Positions 17,493 to 27,060 are shown, counted from the stretch's first letter. The stretch: DNA of 64,000 bases from Amycolatopsis endophytica (GCF_013410405.1 NZ_JACCFK010000001.1:3596001-3660000), one strand, 5' to 3'. The notes: generated by a model from the letters alone, not told the origin. Made by a program: numbers and translations.

Positions 17493-18256
17493 CTCCCACC
17501 CGCGCCCGGAACGTGGAACTACGCTCCGGACGCCGAGTCCCCTCACGCATCGCGCTCCGCGCGGCGCGCCTCCCGGCACACACCCGCCACCCGGCAACGA
17601 AAGCCCCCGCCTCCCGAACCACATCCCTCCCGCAACGCCGGGGCGCGCCAGCGCCCACGGCCCAGGGCGTAGCGAAGCGAAGCCCGGCGCCCTCAGCCGC
17701 GCGCAGCGCAAACACCCGCGTAGCGAGAACCCCCGCGAGCGTGGAACTCGCGCGCGGGAACGCAGAACTCGCGTGCAAGCCGAGCGCAACAAGCCCTCAC
17801 CGGAGAGCATGAACAAGTGACACGGGCGTGGCGCGGTGGGTCGTGTCGGGTATGGCCTCACCGTCGGCGTCAGGATCACCGACGCGCGTGCCCGGCGAGC
17901 ACGCGCGTCGAACGATCAACTACTCAGTGCGACAACTACTGCTCCATACGAGTGAGAGTTTTGCGCAGGAGCTGGATCTACGCAGAGCGACCGGGTAAAC
18001 CTTGTCTTGCCTTCACGGCGCGGTATCAGCTACGGACAGTGGCGATGCGGAGCGGGTTCCGGGGATGGGGACCGTGCTCCGGGCTCTCGAGAACGGACAC
18101 TCAGGGTCACTCTCGCGCTGGTGTCGTCGGCGTCCGCGGGGGATCGTGCGGCGGCAGGGAGGCACCACGCGGTGGGCCCGGACGAGGGGGAGCCGGGCCC
18201 ATCCGCCGTATGTGCTGGGATGGGGCGGGCAGCAGCCGAGTGGGAGGGGATGCGGC
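17493..18256. other. 764-bp intergenic region with short repeat and no supported gene
   Basis: No reading frame here has a credible product. The first 330 bp are rich in short GC-rich words. They include a two-unit copy of a 20-21 bp repeat (about 17737-17775, core ggaactcgcg then gaactcgcg) that also occurs, in the opposite orientation, at 25245-25285. From about 17900 to 18050 base composition becomes distinctly less GC-rich (for example aacgatcaactactcag), which would fit a regulatory or promoter region for ltrA. I see no clear terminator directly after dnaE. Confidence 0.5.
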
Positions 18257-19435
18257 ATGTCCGTGGCGCCGTCGGACCGCCGGTACCGGGTCTGGTACCG
18301 GCCGATGCTCTCACGCGACCGTGATGAGCGGCATCGCGTGGCGACGCCGCTGGAGTTGTTGTTCGACCTGTGTTTCGTCGTCGCAGTGGGGCAGGCGGCG
18401 TCCGAACTGCACCACCAGCTGGCGGAGAACCACGTCGGCCACGGTGTGCTGAGTTTCCTGCTGGTGTTCTTCGCGATCTGGTGGGGCTGGGTCAACTTCA
18501 CCTGGTTCGCGTCCGCGTTCGACACCGACGACGGCCCGTACCGCCTGCTCACGCTGGTGCAGATCGGCGGCGCGCTGGTGGTCGCCGCGGGCATCGGCAA
18601 GGCGTTCCACGACGATTTCACCGTCATCGTGATCGGCTACGTGCTGATGCGGCTGGCGATGGTCGCGCAGTGGCTGCGTGCCGCGGTCACGGCACCGGAG
18701 CACCGGCCGACGGCGCGGCGCTACGCGCTCGGCATCACGGTCGTCCAGGTGTGCTGGATCGCGTGGCTCGCGCTGCCGGAATCGTGGTTCCTGGTGGGTT
18801 TCCTCGTGCTCGCGGTGGCCGAGATCGCGGTGCCGGTCTGGGCCGAGGTGCCGACGCCGACGAACTGGCACCGGCACCACATCGCCGAGCGGTACGGGTT
18901 GTTCACGCTGATCGTGCTCGGCGAGACGGTGCTCGGCGCCACCACCGCGGTCAAGGAGGCGATCGACTCCGGGCACGACGTGCTGAACCTGGTCTTCGTC
19001 GCGGCGGCGGGCCTGGTGCTCGTGTTCGCGATGTGGTGGCTGTACTTCGACCAGCCGGGCCACGAGCGGCTGGCGCAGTTCCGGTACGGGTACGTGTGGG
19101 GTTTCGGCCACTACCTGATCTTCACGTCGGCGGCGGCCGTCGGGGTCGGTATCGAGGTGGCGATCGACCACGAGATCCACGCGGGGCATGCACCGGACCT
19201 GGTGGCCGCGCTCGCCACGACGCTGCCGGTGGCCGTCTTCCTGCTCTCCGTGTGGCTCCTGCACGTCGGCCCGCGCAACGAATGCCGCCCGATCGCCGTC
19301 GGTTTCCCGCTCGCCGCACTGCTGGTACTGGCGTCCTCGTTCACGCCCGTGCCGGTCTACGTGACGGCGCTGCTCGCGGCGGCCCTGGTGGCCACGACCG
19401 TGATCGCGGGCCACGGCGAACCGGTCAGCGACTGA
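18257..19435 (+). CDS. ltrA: low-temperature-requirement A family membrane protein
   Basis: A 392-residue LtrA-family integral membrane protein with about ten to twelve helices. The family signature is seen in TPLELLFDLCFVVAVGQA near the N-terminus, IWWGWVNFTWFASAFDTDD, and later HHIAERYGLFTLIVLGETVL and WWLYFD. The biochemical role of the family is not established. The ATG at 18257 has GGGAGGGG 7 bp upstream; longer frames to the left lack family sequence. Its 3' end overlaps the convergent sirtuin gene by 11 bp. Confidence 0.9.
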   Translation: MSVAPSDRRYRVWYRPMLSRDRDERHRVATPLELLFDLCFVVAVGQAASELHHQLAENHVGHGVLSFLLVFFAIWWGWVNFTWFASAFDTDDGPYRLLTLVQIGGALVVAAGIGKAFHDDFTVIVIGYVLMRLAMVAQWLRAAVTAPEHRPTARRYALGITVVQVCWIAWLALPESWFLVGFLVLAVAEIAVPVWAEVPTPTNWHRHHIAERYGLFTLIVLGETVLGATTAVKEAIDSGHDVLNLVFVAAAGLVLVFAMWWLYFDQPGHERLAQFRYGYVWGFGHYLIFTSAAAVGVGIEVAIDHEIHAGHAPDLVAALATTLPVAVFLLSVWLLHVGPRNECRPIAVGFPLAALLVLASSFTPVPVYVTALLAAALVATTVIAGHGEPVSD

Positions 19436-20180
19436 CCAGCGACGGCAGCACCTCGCCCAGCGGATCGCGCACCACCACCGTGGCCAGGTCGTCGTAGGGC
19501 GTCTCGGAGGCGTTGGCGATGATCACCGGCGCTCCGGCGCCCGCCGCGATCTCCACCAGCCCCGCGGCCGGGTGCACGGTCAGGGAACTGCCCAGCGCCA
19601 GCATCAGATCGCAGGACACGGCCGCCGCCTGGGCCCGCTCGATCACCACCGGGTCGAGCATCTGCCCGAACGACACGGTGGCCGACTTGAGGATCCCGCC
19701 GCAGATCTCGCATTCCGGATCGGACTCACCGGCCCGCACCCGGTCGAGTGTTTCCTGCATGTCGCGCCGGTCGTCGCAGGACAGGCAGAGCGTGTCGGCC
19801 ATGGTGCCGTGCAGCTCCACCACCCGGTGCTCGCCGGAGCCGGCCTTCTGGTGCAGTCCGTCGATGTTCTGCGTGAGGATCGCTTCGAGCCTGCCCTGCC
19901 GCTCCAGTTCGACCAGCGCCAGGTGCGCGGAGTTCGGGTGCGCCCACCACCCGGGGTGGTCCAGCCGCGCCTGCCAGGACAGTTCACGCACCTCGCGGCT
20001 GGCCACGTAGTCGTCGATGTGCGACAGCTTCTCCGCGGCCGGGTTCTTCGTCCACACCCCCTGCGGCCCCCGGAAGTCCGGGATGCCCGACTCGGTGGAG
20101 ATGCCGGCGCCGGTGAGCGCGACGATCCGGGACGCGCCGTCCACGAGCCGTCGCGCGTGATCGAGTTCCGGGGCAGTCAT
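19425..20180 (-). CDS. Sir2-family NAD-dependent protein deacylase
   Basis: A 251-residue sirtuin that removes acyl groups from lysines using NAD. The cofactor loop is ALTGAGISTESGIPDFRG, the substrate/NAD pocket TQNIDGLHQKAG, and the catalytic His is in VVELHGTM. A structural zinc site is formed by CLSC and CEIC. SFGQML and ALGSSLTVHPAAGL complete the Rossmann part. The ATG beginning MTAPELDHAR is used; an in-frame GTG 12 codons upstream is possible but neither start has a strong ribosome-binding site. Its stop lies inside the last codons of the convergent ltrA gene. Confidence 0.93.
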   Translation of the reverse strand: MTAPELDHARRLVDGASRIVALTGAGISTESGIPDFRGPQGVWTKNPAAEKLSHIDDYVASREVRELSWQARLDHPGWWAHPNSAHLALVELERQGRLEAILTQNIDGLHQKAGSGEHRVVELHGTMADTLCLSCDDRRDMQETLDRVRAGESDPECEICGGILKSATVSFGQMLDPVVIERAQAAAVSCDLMLALGSSLTVHPAAGLVEIAAGAGAPVIIANASETPYDDLATVVVRDPLGEVLPSLVSR

Positions 20181-20220
20181 GACACCATCATCGTGCCCCG
20201 GAACCGCGATCACCACACCG

Positions 20221-21444
20221 TCACTTCAGCGCGCTGCCCTGCTGCCACTTGTCCCAGGACAGCGCCCAGTCGCCGTAGAGGTCCCACACCGGCAGCTGCT
20301 GGCCGCCCGAGTTGGTCACCTCGACGACGTCGCCGAGACCCATGTTCTTGAAGAACCACTCGGCGTTGGCCGCGTTGAGGTTGATGCAGCCGTGCGACAC
20401 GTTCGAACTGCCCTGCGCGCCGACGCTGTTCGGGTTCTCGTGCACGAACTCGCCGTCGTTGGAGATGCGCGCCGACCACTTCTCCTCGGAGCGGTACCAG
20501 TTCGGATCGCCCTGGCAGACACCGTAGGTGCAGGAGTCCATGGTGTAGTTCTCGTCCTTGAACGAGATGACGTGCGGGCCGAGGTGCGTCGGTGTGGAGT
20601 CCTTGCCCATCGAGATCGGCATGGTCTTCACCACCGAGCCGTTGTGGTAGATGTCCATCTGCTCGGTGTTGCCGTCGGCCTTGGCGATCCAGGAATCGTG
20701 CACGTGGTAGGTCTCCGTGCGGTCTTCCGCGCCGTAGACGCCGTTGCCGAAATCGACGCCGTAGATCTTCGCGGAAACGGTCAGCGTGGTGCCCGGCTGC
20801 CAGTACTCCTTGGGCCGGTAATGCACGTTCTTGTCGTCGATCCAGTACCAGCTGCCCTGCTGCGGCGGATTCGACGTCACCGACAGCTGCTTTTCCACGT
20901 CCGCCTTGTTCTTCACCGCGTAGGTGAACTGGAAGACGATCGGCTGGCCGACTCCGACACCGGTCTGGGCGACCGCGGACGGCGCCGGGATCATGTTCGG
21001 GTTGGCCTGCTTGGACGGCGAGAGCGTGGTGACCTCGCCCTGCTGGTCGACGGTCTTGCCGCCGCTGTCGGCGCCGTGCGCGTCGACCGAGTAGGTGCTG
21101 CCGTAGCCCAGCGGCTCCGACGAGGTCCAGGTGGTCCTGTCGGCCGAGAAGTCGCCCTTGACCGTGGTGTGCTTGGCGGTGTTCTGCACCGTCACGTCGG
21201 TCAGGGTGCCGTTGCTCGCCTTGACGACGATCGGCGTGGCGGGGCTGATGTTCCGGGCGTTCGCGGGATCGATCGAGACGGTCACGGCGGGTGCCTGGCT
21301 GGAACCCGCCGCGCGCGCCGTGTCGCTGTTGTTCGAATTGCCCGAATCGCCGGAACTGCACGCCGGGAGAAAGAGTGCCACGGCGAGCAGTCCGGCCGCG
21401 ATCGGCGCTCTGCGGGACGAACGGAAAGTCTTTTTGACTGTCAT
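20221..21444 (-). CDS. L,D-transpeptidase lipoprotein (Ldt, YkuD domain)
   Basis: A 407-residue cell-wall cross-linking enzyme that forms 3-3 meso-DAP bonds in peptidoglycan, acting outside the membrane. The N-terminus is a lipoprotein signal with Cys29 (LFLPACSS). Two Ig-like domains follow (about 50-150 and 150-260), as in mycobacterial LdtMt2. The YkuD domain ends with the catalytic SHGCINLNAANAEWFF, with Cys353 and His351. The tail, PVWDLYGDWALSWDKWQQG, is also as in LdtMt2-like proteins. The ATG at 21442-21444 starts the signal sequence; an upstream in-frame start would spoil it. Related enzymes are the targets of carbapenems. Confidence 0.95.
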   Translation of the reverse strand: MTVKKTFRSSRRAPIAAGLLAVALFLPACSSGDSGNSNNSDTARAAGSSQAPAVTVSIDPANARNISPATPIVVKASNGTLTDVTVQNTAKHTTVKGDFSADRTTWTSSEPLGYGSTYSVDAHGADSGGKTVDQQGEVTTLSPSKQANPNMIPAPSAVAQTGVGVGQPIVFQFTYAVKNKADVEKQLSVTSNPPQQGSWYWIDDKNVHYRPKEYWQPGTTLTVSAKIYGVDFGNGVYGAEDRTETYHVHDSWIAKADGNTEQMDIYHNGSVVKTMPISMGKDSTPTHLGPHVISFKDENYTMDSCTYGVCQGDPNWYRSEEKWSARISNDGEFVHENPNSVGAQGSSNVSHGCINLNAANAEWFFKNMGLGDVVEVTNSGGQQLPVWDLYGDWALSWDKWQQGSALK

Positions 21445-21568
21445 GTGGTCTCTTTGTCGGAAATCGTCTGGGCGAGGGGGAAGGATCAAAACTACCGCGC
21501 CCGGATAGACGTGGTGCCACCCGGTTTGTTGTCCGGAAGTGGTCGGCGTCACCACTGTTTTCCCCGCG

Positions 21569-22438
21569 TCACACGACCTTCACGCCGGGGCCGCCGTACA
21601 GGCCGGGCCCGTCGACCGCCAGCGTGGCGAGGTAGGTCCGCGCCGCCTCGTAGGAGGAGTTCGTCAGCTCTTCCGTGCGGCTGAAGTCCAGCGGGCTCAG
21701 GCGGACCGGGCGCGGTCCGGGCAGGTAGACCACCGGGACCTCGGCGGCCGCGAACGGGGCCTCCAGCACGGCCTGGTTCCGCATGCTCACCATCGCCGTG
21801 TACATCAGCACCTCGGCGAACGTGCGCGGTGGCGACGGGATCTGGCCGGGGAACGCGCAGTCCAGCACCACCAGCGAGTTCGCGCCGAGCGCGAGCGCCT
21901 GCCGCATCGGCACGTTCGCGACCAGCCCGCCGTCGTAGAGCAGGTGACCCTCGTGCTCGATCGGTGGGTAGATCCCCGGGATCGCCGCGCTGGCCAGCAG
22001 CGGCGGTCGCAGGTCGCCGGAGGTGAACAGGCGTGCTTCGGCCGTGTCGACGTCGGTCGCGACGACACCCAGCGGCAGCGCGAGGTCTTCGAACTTCGTG
22101 CCGGGACCGAGGTGCTCGTCGACGATCGCGGCCAGGCCGGAATTGGGGAACAGGTGGGTCTTGGCGTGCCGCAGCGTGCGGACCTGGCTGAGCACGCCGC
22201 CCGGGAAGGCCTCGTGCCGGGTCAGGTGCGTCCACGTCTTGCGCAGCCGCTCGCCGGCGTCGTCCGGGTCGAGCGCGAGCACGGCGCCGTTGAGCGAACC
22301 CACGGACGTGCCCGTCACGACGCCGGGCCGGATCCCGGCCTCGCCGAGCGCGCGCAGCATGCCGACCTGCATCGCGCCGAGACTGCCGCCCCCGCCGAGC
22401 ACGAACCCGACCGGCTCCGGAAGGTCCACCCCGCCCAT
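21569..22438 (-). CDS. patatin-like phospholipase
   Basis: A 289-residue patatin-fold lipid acyl hydrolase with a Ser/Asp dyad. The oxyanion glycines are GGGGSLGAMQVG (15-26), the nucleophile elbow is GTSVG with Ser45, and the dyad Asp169 lies in LLYDGGLVANVP. The C-terminal third has no domain that I recognise. The ATG at 22436-22438 has GGAGGTGG 6 bp upstream; a longer frame adds 22 residues without family features. It diverges from the acyl-CoA dehydrogenase gene, suggesting a shared lipid-metabolism theme. Confidence 0.9.
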   Translation of the reverse strand: MGGVDLPEPVGFVLGGGGSLGAMQVGMLRALGEAGIRPGVVTGTSVGSLNGAVLALDPDDAGERLRKTWTHLTRHEAFPGGVLSQVRTLRHAKTHLFPNSGLAAIVDEHLGPGTKFEDLALPLGVVATDVDTAEARLFTSGDLRPPLLASAAIPGIYPPIEHEGHLLYDGGLVANVPMRQALALGANSLVVLDCAFPGQIPSPPRTFAEVLMYTAMVSMRNQAVLEAPFAAAEVPVVYLPGPRPVRLSPLDFSRTEELTNSSYEAARTYLATLAVDGPGLYGGPGVKVV

Positions 22439-22538
22439 CGGACCACCTCCACTCGCATGGTGCTCCGCGCCGCGGGGCGCCGCCATCGGAAACACCGGTG
22501 GCATTCACCACCCCGGACGAGGGGGTTCCCTTCGCGCT

Positions 22539-22557
22539 ACCGGTGAGTAACACTGGT
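22539..22557. promoter_or_regulatory. possible operator between patatin and acyl-CoA dehydrogenase genes
   Basis: The 19-bp sequence accggtgagtaacactggt has half-sites ACCnGTG and CACnGGT around a 5-bp centre. It lies 36 bp before the acyl-CoA dehydrogenase start, in the divergent gap. The shape suits a TetR-type fatty-acid regulator, but no regulator gene is adjacent, so this is tentative. Confidence 0.35.
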
Positions 22558-22592
22558 CACAATGACTTGACGTCGCACCGTGGAGGTGTTCG

Positions 22593-24515
22593 GTGGTTGA
22601 TCAGCCGAAGGTGACGGAGAAGGAAGCACGAGCGGTCGCCGAGGAGGCCAGGGAGAGCGGCTGGCGCAAGCCGTCGTTCGCCAAGGAGCTCTACCTCGGC
22701 CGCTTCTCCCTCGACCTCATCCACCCCCACCCGCGAGCCGAACCGGCGGCAGACGCGAAGGCCGAGCAGTTCCTCACCCGCCTGCGCGAGTACGCCGAAA
22801 CGCTCGACGGCACCGTCATCGAGCGTGAGGCACGCATCCCCGACGAGTACGTCAAGGGACTGACCGAGCTGGGCTGCTTCGGGATCAAAATCCCCGTCGA
22901 GTACGGCGGGCTCGGGCTGACGCAGGTGGCCTACAACCGCGCGCTGGCGCTGCTCGGCTCGGTGCACCCGACGCTCGGCGTGCTGCTGTCCGCGCACCAG
23001 TCGATCGGCGTGCCCGAACCGCTCAAACTGGCCGGCACGCCCGAGCAGAAGGCGAAGTTCCTGCCGCGCTGCGCGAAGGGCGCGGTCACCGCGTTCCTGC
23101 TCACCGAGCCCGACGTCGGCTCCGACCCGGCGCGCCTGGCGACCACGGCGACACCCACCGAGGACGGCTACCTGCTCGACGGCGTGAAGCTGTGGACCAC
23201 CAACGGTGTCGTGGCCGAACTGGTCGTGGTGATGGCCCGGGTGCCGGGCGGCGAGGGGCGCCGCGGCGGGATCACCGCCTTCATCGTCGAGATGGATTCA
23301 CCCGGCATCACCGTCGAACGCCGCAACTCGTTCATGGGGCTGCGCGGGATCGAGAACGGGGTCACCCGGTTCCACCAGGTCAAGGTGCCCGCCGACGCGG
23401 TCGTCGGCGGTGAGGGCAAGGGTCTCAAGATCGCGCTCGCGACGCTGAACACCGGGCGGCTGTCCATCCCGTCGATGTGCGCGGGCGCGGGCAAGTGGTG
23501 CCTCAAGATCGCGCGCGAGTGGTCCGCGGCGCGGGTGCAGTGGGGCAAGCCGATCGCCGGGCACGAGGCCGTGGCGAACAAGATGTCGTTCATCGCCGCG
23601 ACGACGTACGCCCTGGAGAGCGTGCAGGAGCTGTCCGGGCACATGAGCGACGAGGGCCGCAACGACATCCGCATCGAGGCCGCGCTCGCGAAGCTGTGGG
23701 CCAGCGAAATGTCCTGCCGGATCGCCGACGAGCTGATGCAGATCCGCGGCGGCCGCGGCTACGAGACCGCCCAGTCGCTGGCGGCGCGCGGCGAGCGGGC
23801 GGTCGGCGTCGAACAACTGGTGCGGGACCTGCGGATCAACCGCATCTTCGAAGGCTCGACCGAAATCATGCACCTGCTCATCGCGCGCGAGGCGGTCGAC
23901 GCGCACCTGGCCGCCGCCGGGGCGCTCGCGGACCTGGAGGCGGACCTGCCCGCCAAGGCGAAAGCGGCCGCGAAGGCCAGCGGGTTCTACGCGAAGTGGC
24001 TCCCGCAGCTGGTGACCGGGCGCGGCCAGGTGCCGACGTCGTTCGGCGAGTTCGGGGCGCTCGCCCCGCATCTGCGCTACGTCGAGCGCACGGCCCGCAA
24101 GCTGGCGCGGTCGACGTTCTACGGCATGGCGCGGTGGCAGGCCGGGCTGGAGCGGCGGCAGGGGTTCCTGGGCCGGATCGTCGACATCGGCGCCGAGCTG
24201 TTCGCGATGTCCGCCGCGTGCGTGCGCGCGGAGATGCAGCGCGAGGACGACCCGTACGAGGGTGCGGCCGCCTACGAGCTGGCCGACGTGTTCTGCCGCC
24301 AGGCGCGGGTGCGGATCGAGATGCTGTTCGACGGCCTGTGGCGCAACACCGACGACGCCGACCGCCGGATCACCGGCCGCATCATGGACGGTGCCTACAC
24401 CTGGCTGGAGGAGGGCGTCCTGGACCCGAGCGAGGGCACCGGGCCGTGGATCGCGGACTGGCGGGCGGGCGCGTCCACGGAGGACGACGTCGCACGGCGG
24501 TACGCGACGGGCTGA
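22593..24515 (+). CDS. acyl-CoA dehydrogenase family protein
   Basis: A 640-residue flavoprotein of the acyl-CoA dehydrogenase superfamily, longer than the usual 380-residue enzymes. The N-terminal and middle domains show KIPVEYGGLGLTQVAYNRA, AFLLTEPDVGSDPA and KLWTTNG. The C-terminal helical domain has QWGKPIAGHEAVANKMSF, QIRGGRGYETAQSLAARGE and RINRIFEGSTEIMHLLIARE. A roughly 180-residue C-terminal extension (from about 460) is like that of VLCAD/ACAD9-type long-chain enzymes. GTG start with GGAGGTG 5 bp upstream. It catalyses the first step of beta-oxidation, probably on long-chain substrates. cutC follows after 19 bp. Confidence 0.92.
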   Translation: MVDQPKVTEKEARAVAEEARESGWRKPSFAKELYLGRFSLDLIHPHPRAEPAADAKAEQFLTRLREYAETLDGTVIEREARIPDEYVKGLTELGCFGIKIPVEYGGLGLTQVAYNRALALLGSVHPTLGVLLSAHQSIGVPEPLKLAGTPEQKAKFLPRCAKGAVTAFLLTEPDVGSDPARLATTATPTEDGYLLDGVKLWTTNGVVAELVVVMARVPGGEGRRGGITAFIVEMDSPGITVERRNSFMGLRGIENGVTRFHQVKVPADAVVGGEGKGLKIALATLNTGRLSIPSMCAGAGKWCLKIAREWSAARVQWGKPIAGHEAVANKMSFIAATTYALESVQELSGHMSDEGRNDIRIEAALAKLWASEMSCRIADELMQIRGGRGYETAQSLAARGERAVGVEQLVRDLRINRIFEGSTEIMHLLIAREAVDAHLAAAGALADLEADLPAKAKAAAKASGFYAKWLPQLVTGRGQVPTSFGEFGALAPHLRYVERTARKLARSTFYGMARWQAGLERRQGFLGRIVDIGAELFAMSAACVRAEMQREDDPYEGAAAYELADVFCRQARVRIEMLFDGLWRNTDDADRRITGRIMDGAYTWLEEGVLDPSEGTGPWIADWRAGASTEDDVARRYATG

Positions 24516-24534
24516 GCCGTGGTACCACTGGGCG

Positions 24535-25242
24535 GTGACCTTCGTGGAGCTGAGCACGGACACTGTGGACGGTGCGATCGCGGCGGACCGGCTCGGCGCG
24601 GACCGCGTCGAGCTGTGCGCCGCGGGAGCGCTGGGCGGGTTGACTCCGGGGCCTGGCCTGCTCGCCGCGACCCTGGCGCGCTGCACGCGCGCCGGGGTGC
24701 ACGTGCTGATCCGCCCGCGGGACGGCGGTTTCCGCTACGCGCCTGCCGAAGTGGACGCCATGCTCGCCGACGTCCGGCACGCCGTCGCGGCCGGGGCGGC
24801 GGGTGTGGTGGCCGGGGCGCTCACCGGTGCGGGCACGGTGGACCGGGTCGTGGTGGGCGAGCTGGTGGCGGCGGCTTCCGGACGTGAGGTGACCTTCCAC
24901 CGCGCGATCGACGTGTGCGCGGACCCGCTGGAGGCGGTGGAGGAGCTGGCCTCGCTGGGCGTGCGGCGGGTGCTGACTTCCGGCCGGGCGCCCACGGCGC
25001 TGGAAGGCGCCCCGGTGCTCTCGCGGCTGCGGGAGGCGGCCGGTGACCGCCTGACGATCATGGCGTGCGGCGGGATCCGGCCGCACAACGTGCGGGAGGT
25101 GCTGGAGGCGACGGGCGTGCGGGACGTGCACGCGGCGCCCCGCCGCCCGGCCGAGCGGGTCGCCGCCGGCCCGGTGGACTTCGGCGGGCACGCGACCCTG
25201 GACGTGGAGGCGGCCAAGGAGCTGATCGCCGCCACCCGCTGA
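24535..25242 (+). CDS. cutC: CutC family protein
   Basis: A 235-residue TIM-barrel protein of the CutC family. Recognisable segments are GADRVELCAAGALGGLTPGP, HVLIRPRDGGFRY, VTFHRAIDVCADP, RRVLTSGRAPTAL and IMACGGIRPHNV. The family name comes from copper sensitivity in E. coli, but a direct role in copper handling is doubtful and the activity remains unclear. GTG start at 24535. It follows the acyl-CoA dehydrogenase on the same strand with a 19-bp gap and may be co-transcribed. A two-unit 21-bp repeat begins just after the stop. Confidence 0.9.
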   Translation: MTFVELSTDTVDGAIAADRLGADRVELCAAGALGGLTPGPGLLAATLARCTRAGVHVLIRPRDGGFRYAPAEVDAMLADVRHAVAAGAAGVVAGALTGAGTVDRVVVGELVAAASGREVTFHRAIDVCADPLEAVEELASLGVRRVLTSGRAPTALEGAPVLSRLREAAGDRLTIMACGGIRPHNVREVLEATGVRDVHAAPRRPAERVAAGPVDFGGHATLDVEAAKELIAATR

Positions 25243-25244
25243 CC

Positions 25245-25285
25245 GCGCGAGTCCCACGTTCCCGAGCGCGAGTTCCCCGTTCCGG
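25245..25285. repeat. two-unit 20-21 bp intergenic repeat
   Basis: Units 25245-25265 and 25266-25285 share gcgcgagt(c/t)cc(a/c)cgttcc. The reverse complement gives ggaacgnggnactcgcgc, matching the copy in the gap after dnaE near 17737-17775. It lies between convergent cutC and the DedA gene. Confidence 0.7.
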
Positions 25286-25291
25286 CTCGGG

Positions 25292-25957
25292 CTACTCGGC
25301 GTTGCTCGCCTCGGAGGGTTCCTGCGCAACCTCGGCGGTCTTGCCCATGGTCTTCTTGCGCTTCCACCGCAGCAGGAAGAACAGCCCCACCGCGACCAGC
25401 ACCCCGATCACGATCAGGCCGCCGGTGTTGAGGATCCCCTCGATGCGCTTGGCCGCCTCACCGAGTGCGGCGCCCAGGCTGATGTGCAGCAGCGACCAGC
25501 TGATCGCCCCGGCCGCCGCCGCGGGCAGGAACTTCCGGAACTCCAGACCGGACGTCCCGGCCGCCGCGGGAGTCAGTGTCCGGATCACCGGCAGGAACCG
25601 GGCGAAGAACACCGCCCACGCGCCACGCCGGTGCAGCACGTCGGTCGCCTTGTCCCACGCTTCCGTGCCGTACTTCTGGATCAGCTTGGTCTCGCGCAGC
25701 CGTGGCCCGAACCTTCGCCCGATCGCGTAGCCCAGCGAGTCGCCGAGCGTGGCGCACACCGCCACCACCGCCCACAGGATCAGGAACCGCGGCGCGGTGT
25801 TCGCGGTGGTGGCGGCCACCAGCAGACCCGACTCGCCGGGCGCGATGAACCCCAGCCCGATGGTGCACTCGGCGAACACGAGCGCGCCGGTCGCGCCGAC
25901 CAGTGCCGGCTGCGGCAGTGCTTGCAGCCACTCCAGGATGTCGGTTACCAGCGCCAC
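25292..25957 (-). CDS. DedA family membrane protein
   Basis: A 221-residue DedA/SNARE-associated (VTT-domain) membrane protein with four to five helices. Family residues include FAECTIGLGFIAPGESGLLV, GDSLGYAIGRRFG, and the conserved arginine in FFARFLPVIRTLTPAAAG. Proteins of this family are linked to lipid-carrier (undecaprenyl phosphate) or phospholipid flipping and to envelope homeostasis. The C-terminus is a basic cytoplasmic tail after the last helix (RWKRKKTMGK). GTG start with AAGGGGA about 6 bp upstream. Confidence 0.92.
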   Translation of the reverse strand: MALVTDILEWLQALPQPALVGATGALVFAECTIGLGFIAPGESGLLVAATTANTAPRFLILWAVVAVCATLGDSLGYAIGRRFGPRLRETKLIQKYGTEAWDKATDVLHRRGAWAVFFARFLPVIRTLTPAAAGTSGLEFRKFLPAAAAGAISWSLLHISLGAALGEAAKRIEGILNTGGLIVIGVLVAVGLFFLLRWKRKKTMGKTAEVAQEPSEASNAE

Positions 25958-26058
25958 GTGCGAATCCCCTTGTCCGTTATGCCCCTGCTGACCCCTTCAA
26001 ACTACCGTGCACGGTATCGGGCCCGCGGTGCACTTTCGTCAGGGGAATTCCCCGACTT

Positions 26059-27060
26059 TCAGCGCGTCAGCAGGCTGCTCGCCTCCTGCGCGGCGGGCCC
26101 GGCCTCGGCCAGGTGCGACAGGTTCTCCGGCAGCGCCTCGCCGCGGTGCCGCTTCGTCTGCGCGTACAGGCGGCCGGCGCGGTAGGACGAACGGACCAGC
26201 GGCCCGGCCATCACCCCGGCGAAACCGAGGGCCTCGGCGGCCTTCGAGTGCTCGACGAACTCCTCCGGCTTGACCCACCGGTCCACCGGGTGGTGGCGCA
26301 CCGACGGGCGCAGGTACTGGGTGATCGTGAGGATCTCGCAGCCCGCGTCCACCAGGTCGCGCATCGCGGGCTCGACCTCCTCGGGGGTTTCCCCCATGCC
26401 GAGGATCAGGTTCGACTTGGTGACCAGCCCGGCCTCGCGGGCACGGGTGATGACCTCCAGCGACCGCGCGTAGCGGAAGCCGGGGCGGATGCGCTTGAAG
26501 ATCCGCGGCACGGTCTCCACGTTGTGCGCGAGCACCTCGGGCGCGGAGCCGAACACCTCGGCCAGCTGGGCGGGGTCGGCGTTGAAGTCCGGGATCAGCA
26601 GCTCGACGCCGGTGCCCGGGTTCATCGCGTGGATCTGGCGGACGGTCTCGGCGTACAGCCAGGCGCCGCCGTCTTCGAGGTCGTCACGGGCGACGCCGGT
26701 GACGGTCGAGTAACGCAGGCCCATCGCCTGGACACTCTCCGCGACGCGGCGCGGTTCCGCACGGTCCAGGTCGGCGGGCTTGCCGGTGTCGATCTGGCAG
26801 AAGTCGCAGCGGCGGGTGCACTGGTCACCGCCGATGAGGAACGTCGCCTCGCGGTCCTCCCAGCATTCGTAGATGTTGGGGCAGCCCGCCTCTTCGCAGA
26901 CCGTGTGCAGGCCCTCCCGGCGCACCAGGCCCTTGAGTTCCGTGAACTCCGGCCCCATCTTCGCGCGGGTCTTGATCCAGGACGGCTTCTTCTCGATCGG
27001 GGTTTCACTGTTGCGGACCTCGAGCCGCAGCAGCTTCCGACCTTCAGGCACAACAGTCAC
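26059..27060 (-). CDS. lipA: lipoyl synthase
   Basis: A 333-residue radical SAM enzyme that inserts two sulfurs into octanoyl groups on E2 and GcvH lipoyl domains. The auxiliary iron-sulfur cluster motif is C-x4-C-x5-C (Cys55, 60, 66) and the SAM cluster motif CTRRCDFC (Cys81, 85, 88). The C-terminal RSSY serine ligand motif is also present ([11 protein letters not shown]). The GTG beginning [10 protein letters not shown] fits the family better than another GTG three codons earlier. In M. tuberculosis lipA follows lipB directly; here about 3.2 kb of regulator and oxidoreductase genes separates them. Confidence 0.97.
   Translation of the reverse strand: MTVVPEGRKLLRLEVRNSETPIEKKPSWIKTRAKMGPEFTELKGLVRREGLHTVCEEAGCPNIYECWEDREATFLIGGDQCTRRCDFCQIDTGKPADLDRAEPRRVAESVQAMGLRYSTVTGVARDDLEDGGAWLYAETVRQIHAMNPGTGVELLIPDFNADPAQLAEVFGSAPEVLAHNVETVPRIFKRIRPGFRYARSLEVITRAREAGLVTKSNLILGMGETPEEVEPAMRDLVDAGCEILTITQYLRPSVRHHPVDRWVKPEEFVEHSKAAEALGFAGVMAGPLVRSSYRAGRLYAQTKRHRGEALPENLSHLAEAGPAAQEASSLLTR

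Noticed and set aside
13770..17879. Minus-strand open frame continuing upstream of the TetR gene across dnaE
   Set aside because: Its Arg/Leu/Asp-rich translation is antisense to dnaE and has no domain; only the last 190 residues are a real regulator.
17820..18256. Upstream extension of ltrA or a small gene before it
   Set aside because: Frames here have Arg/Gly/Ser-rich random composition, and the ATG at 18257 has a strong ribosome-binding site and begins the family sequence.
20181..20216. GTG at 20214-20216 as an upstream start for the sirtuin
   Set aside because: It adds 12 residues with no family support and has no ribosome-binding site. It is kept only as an alternative.
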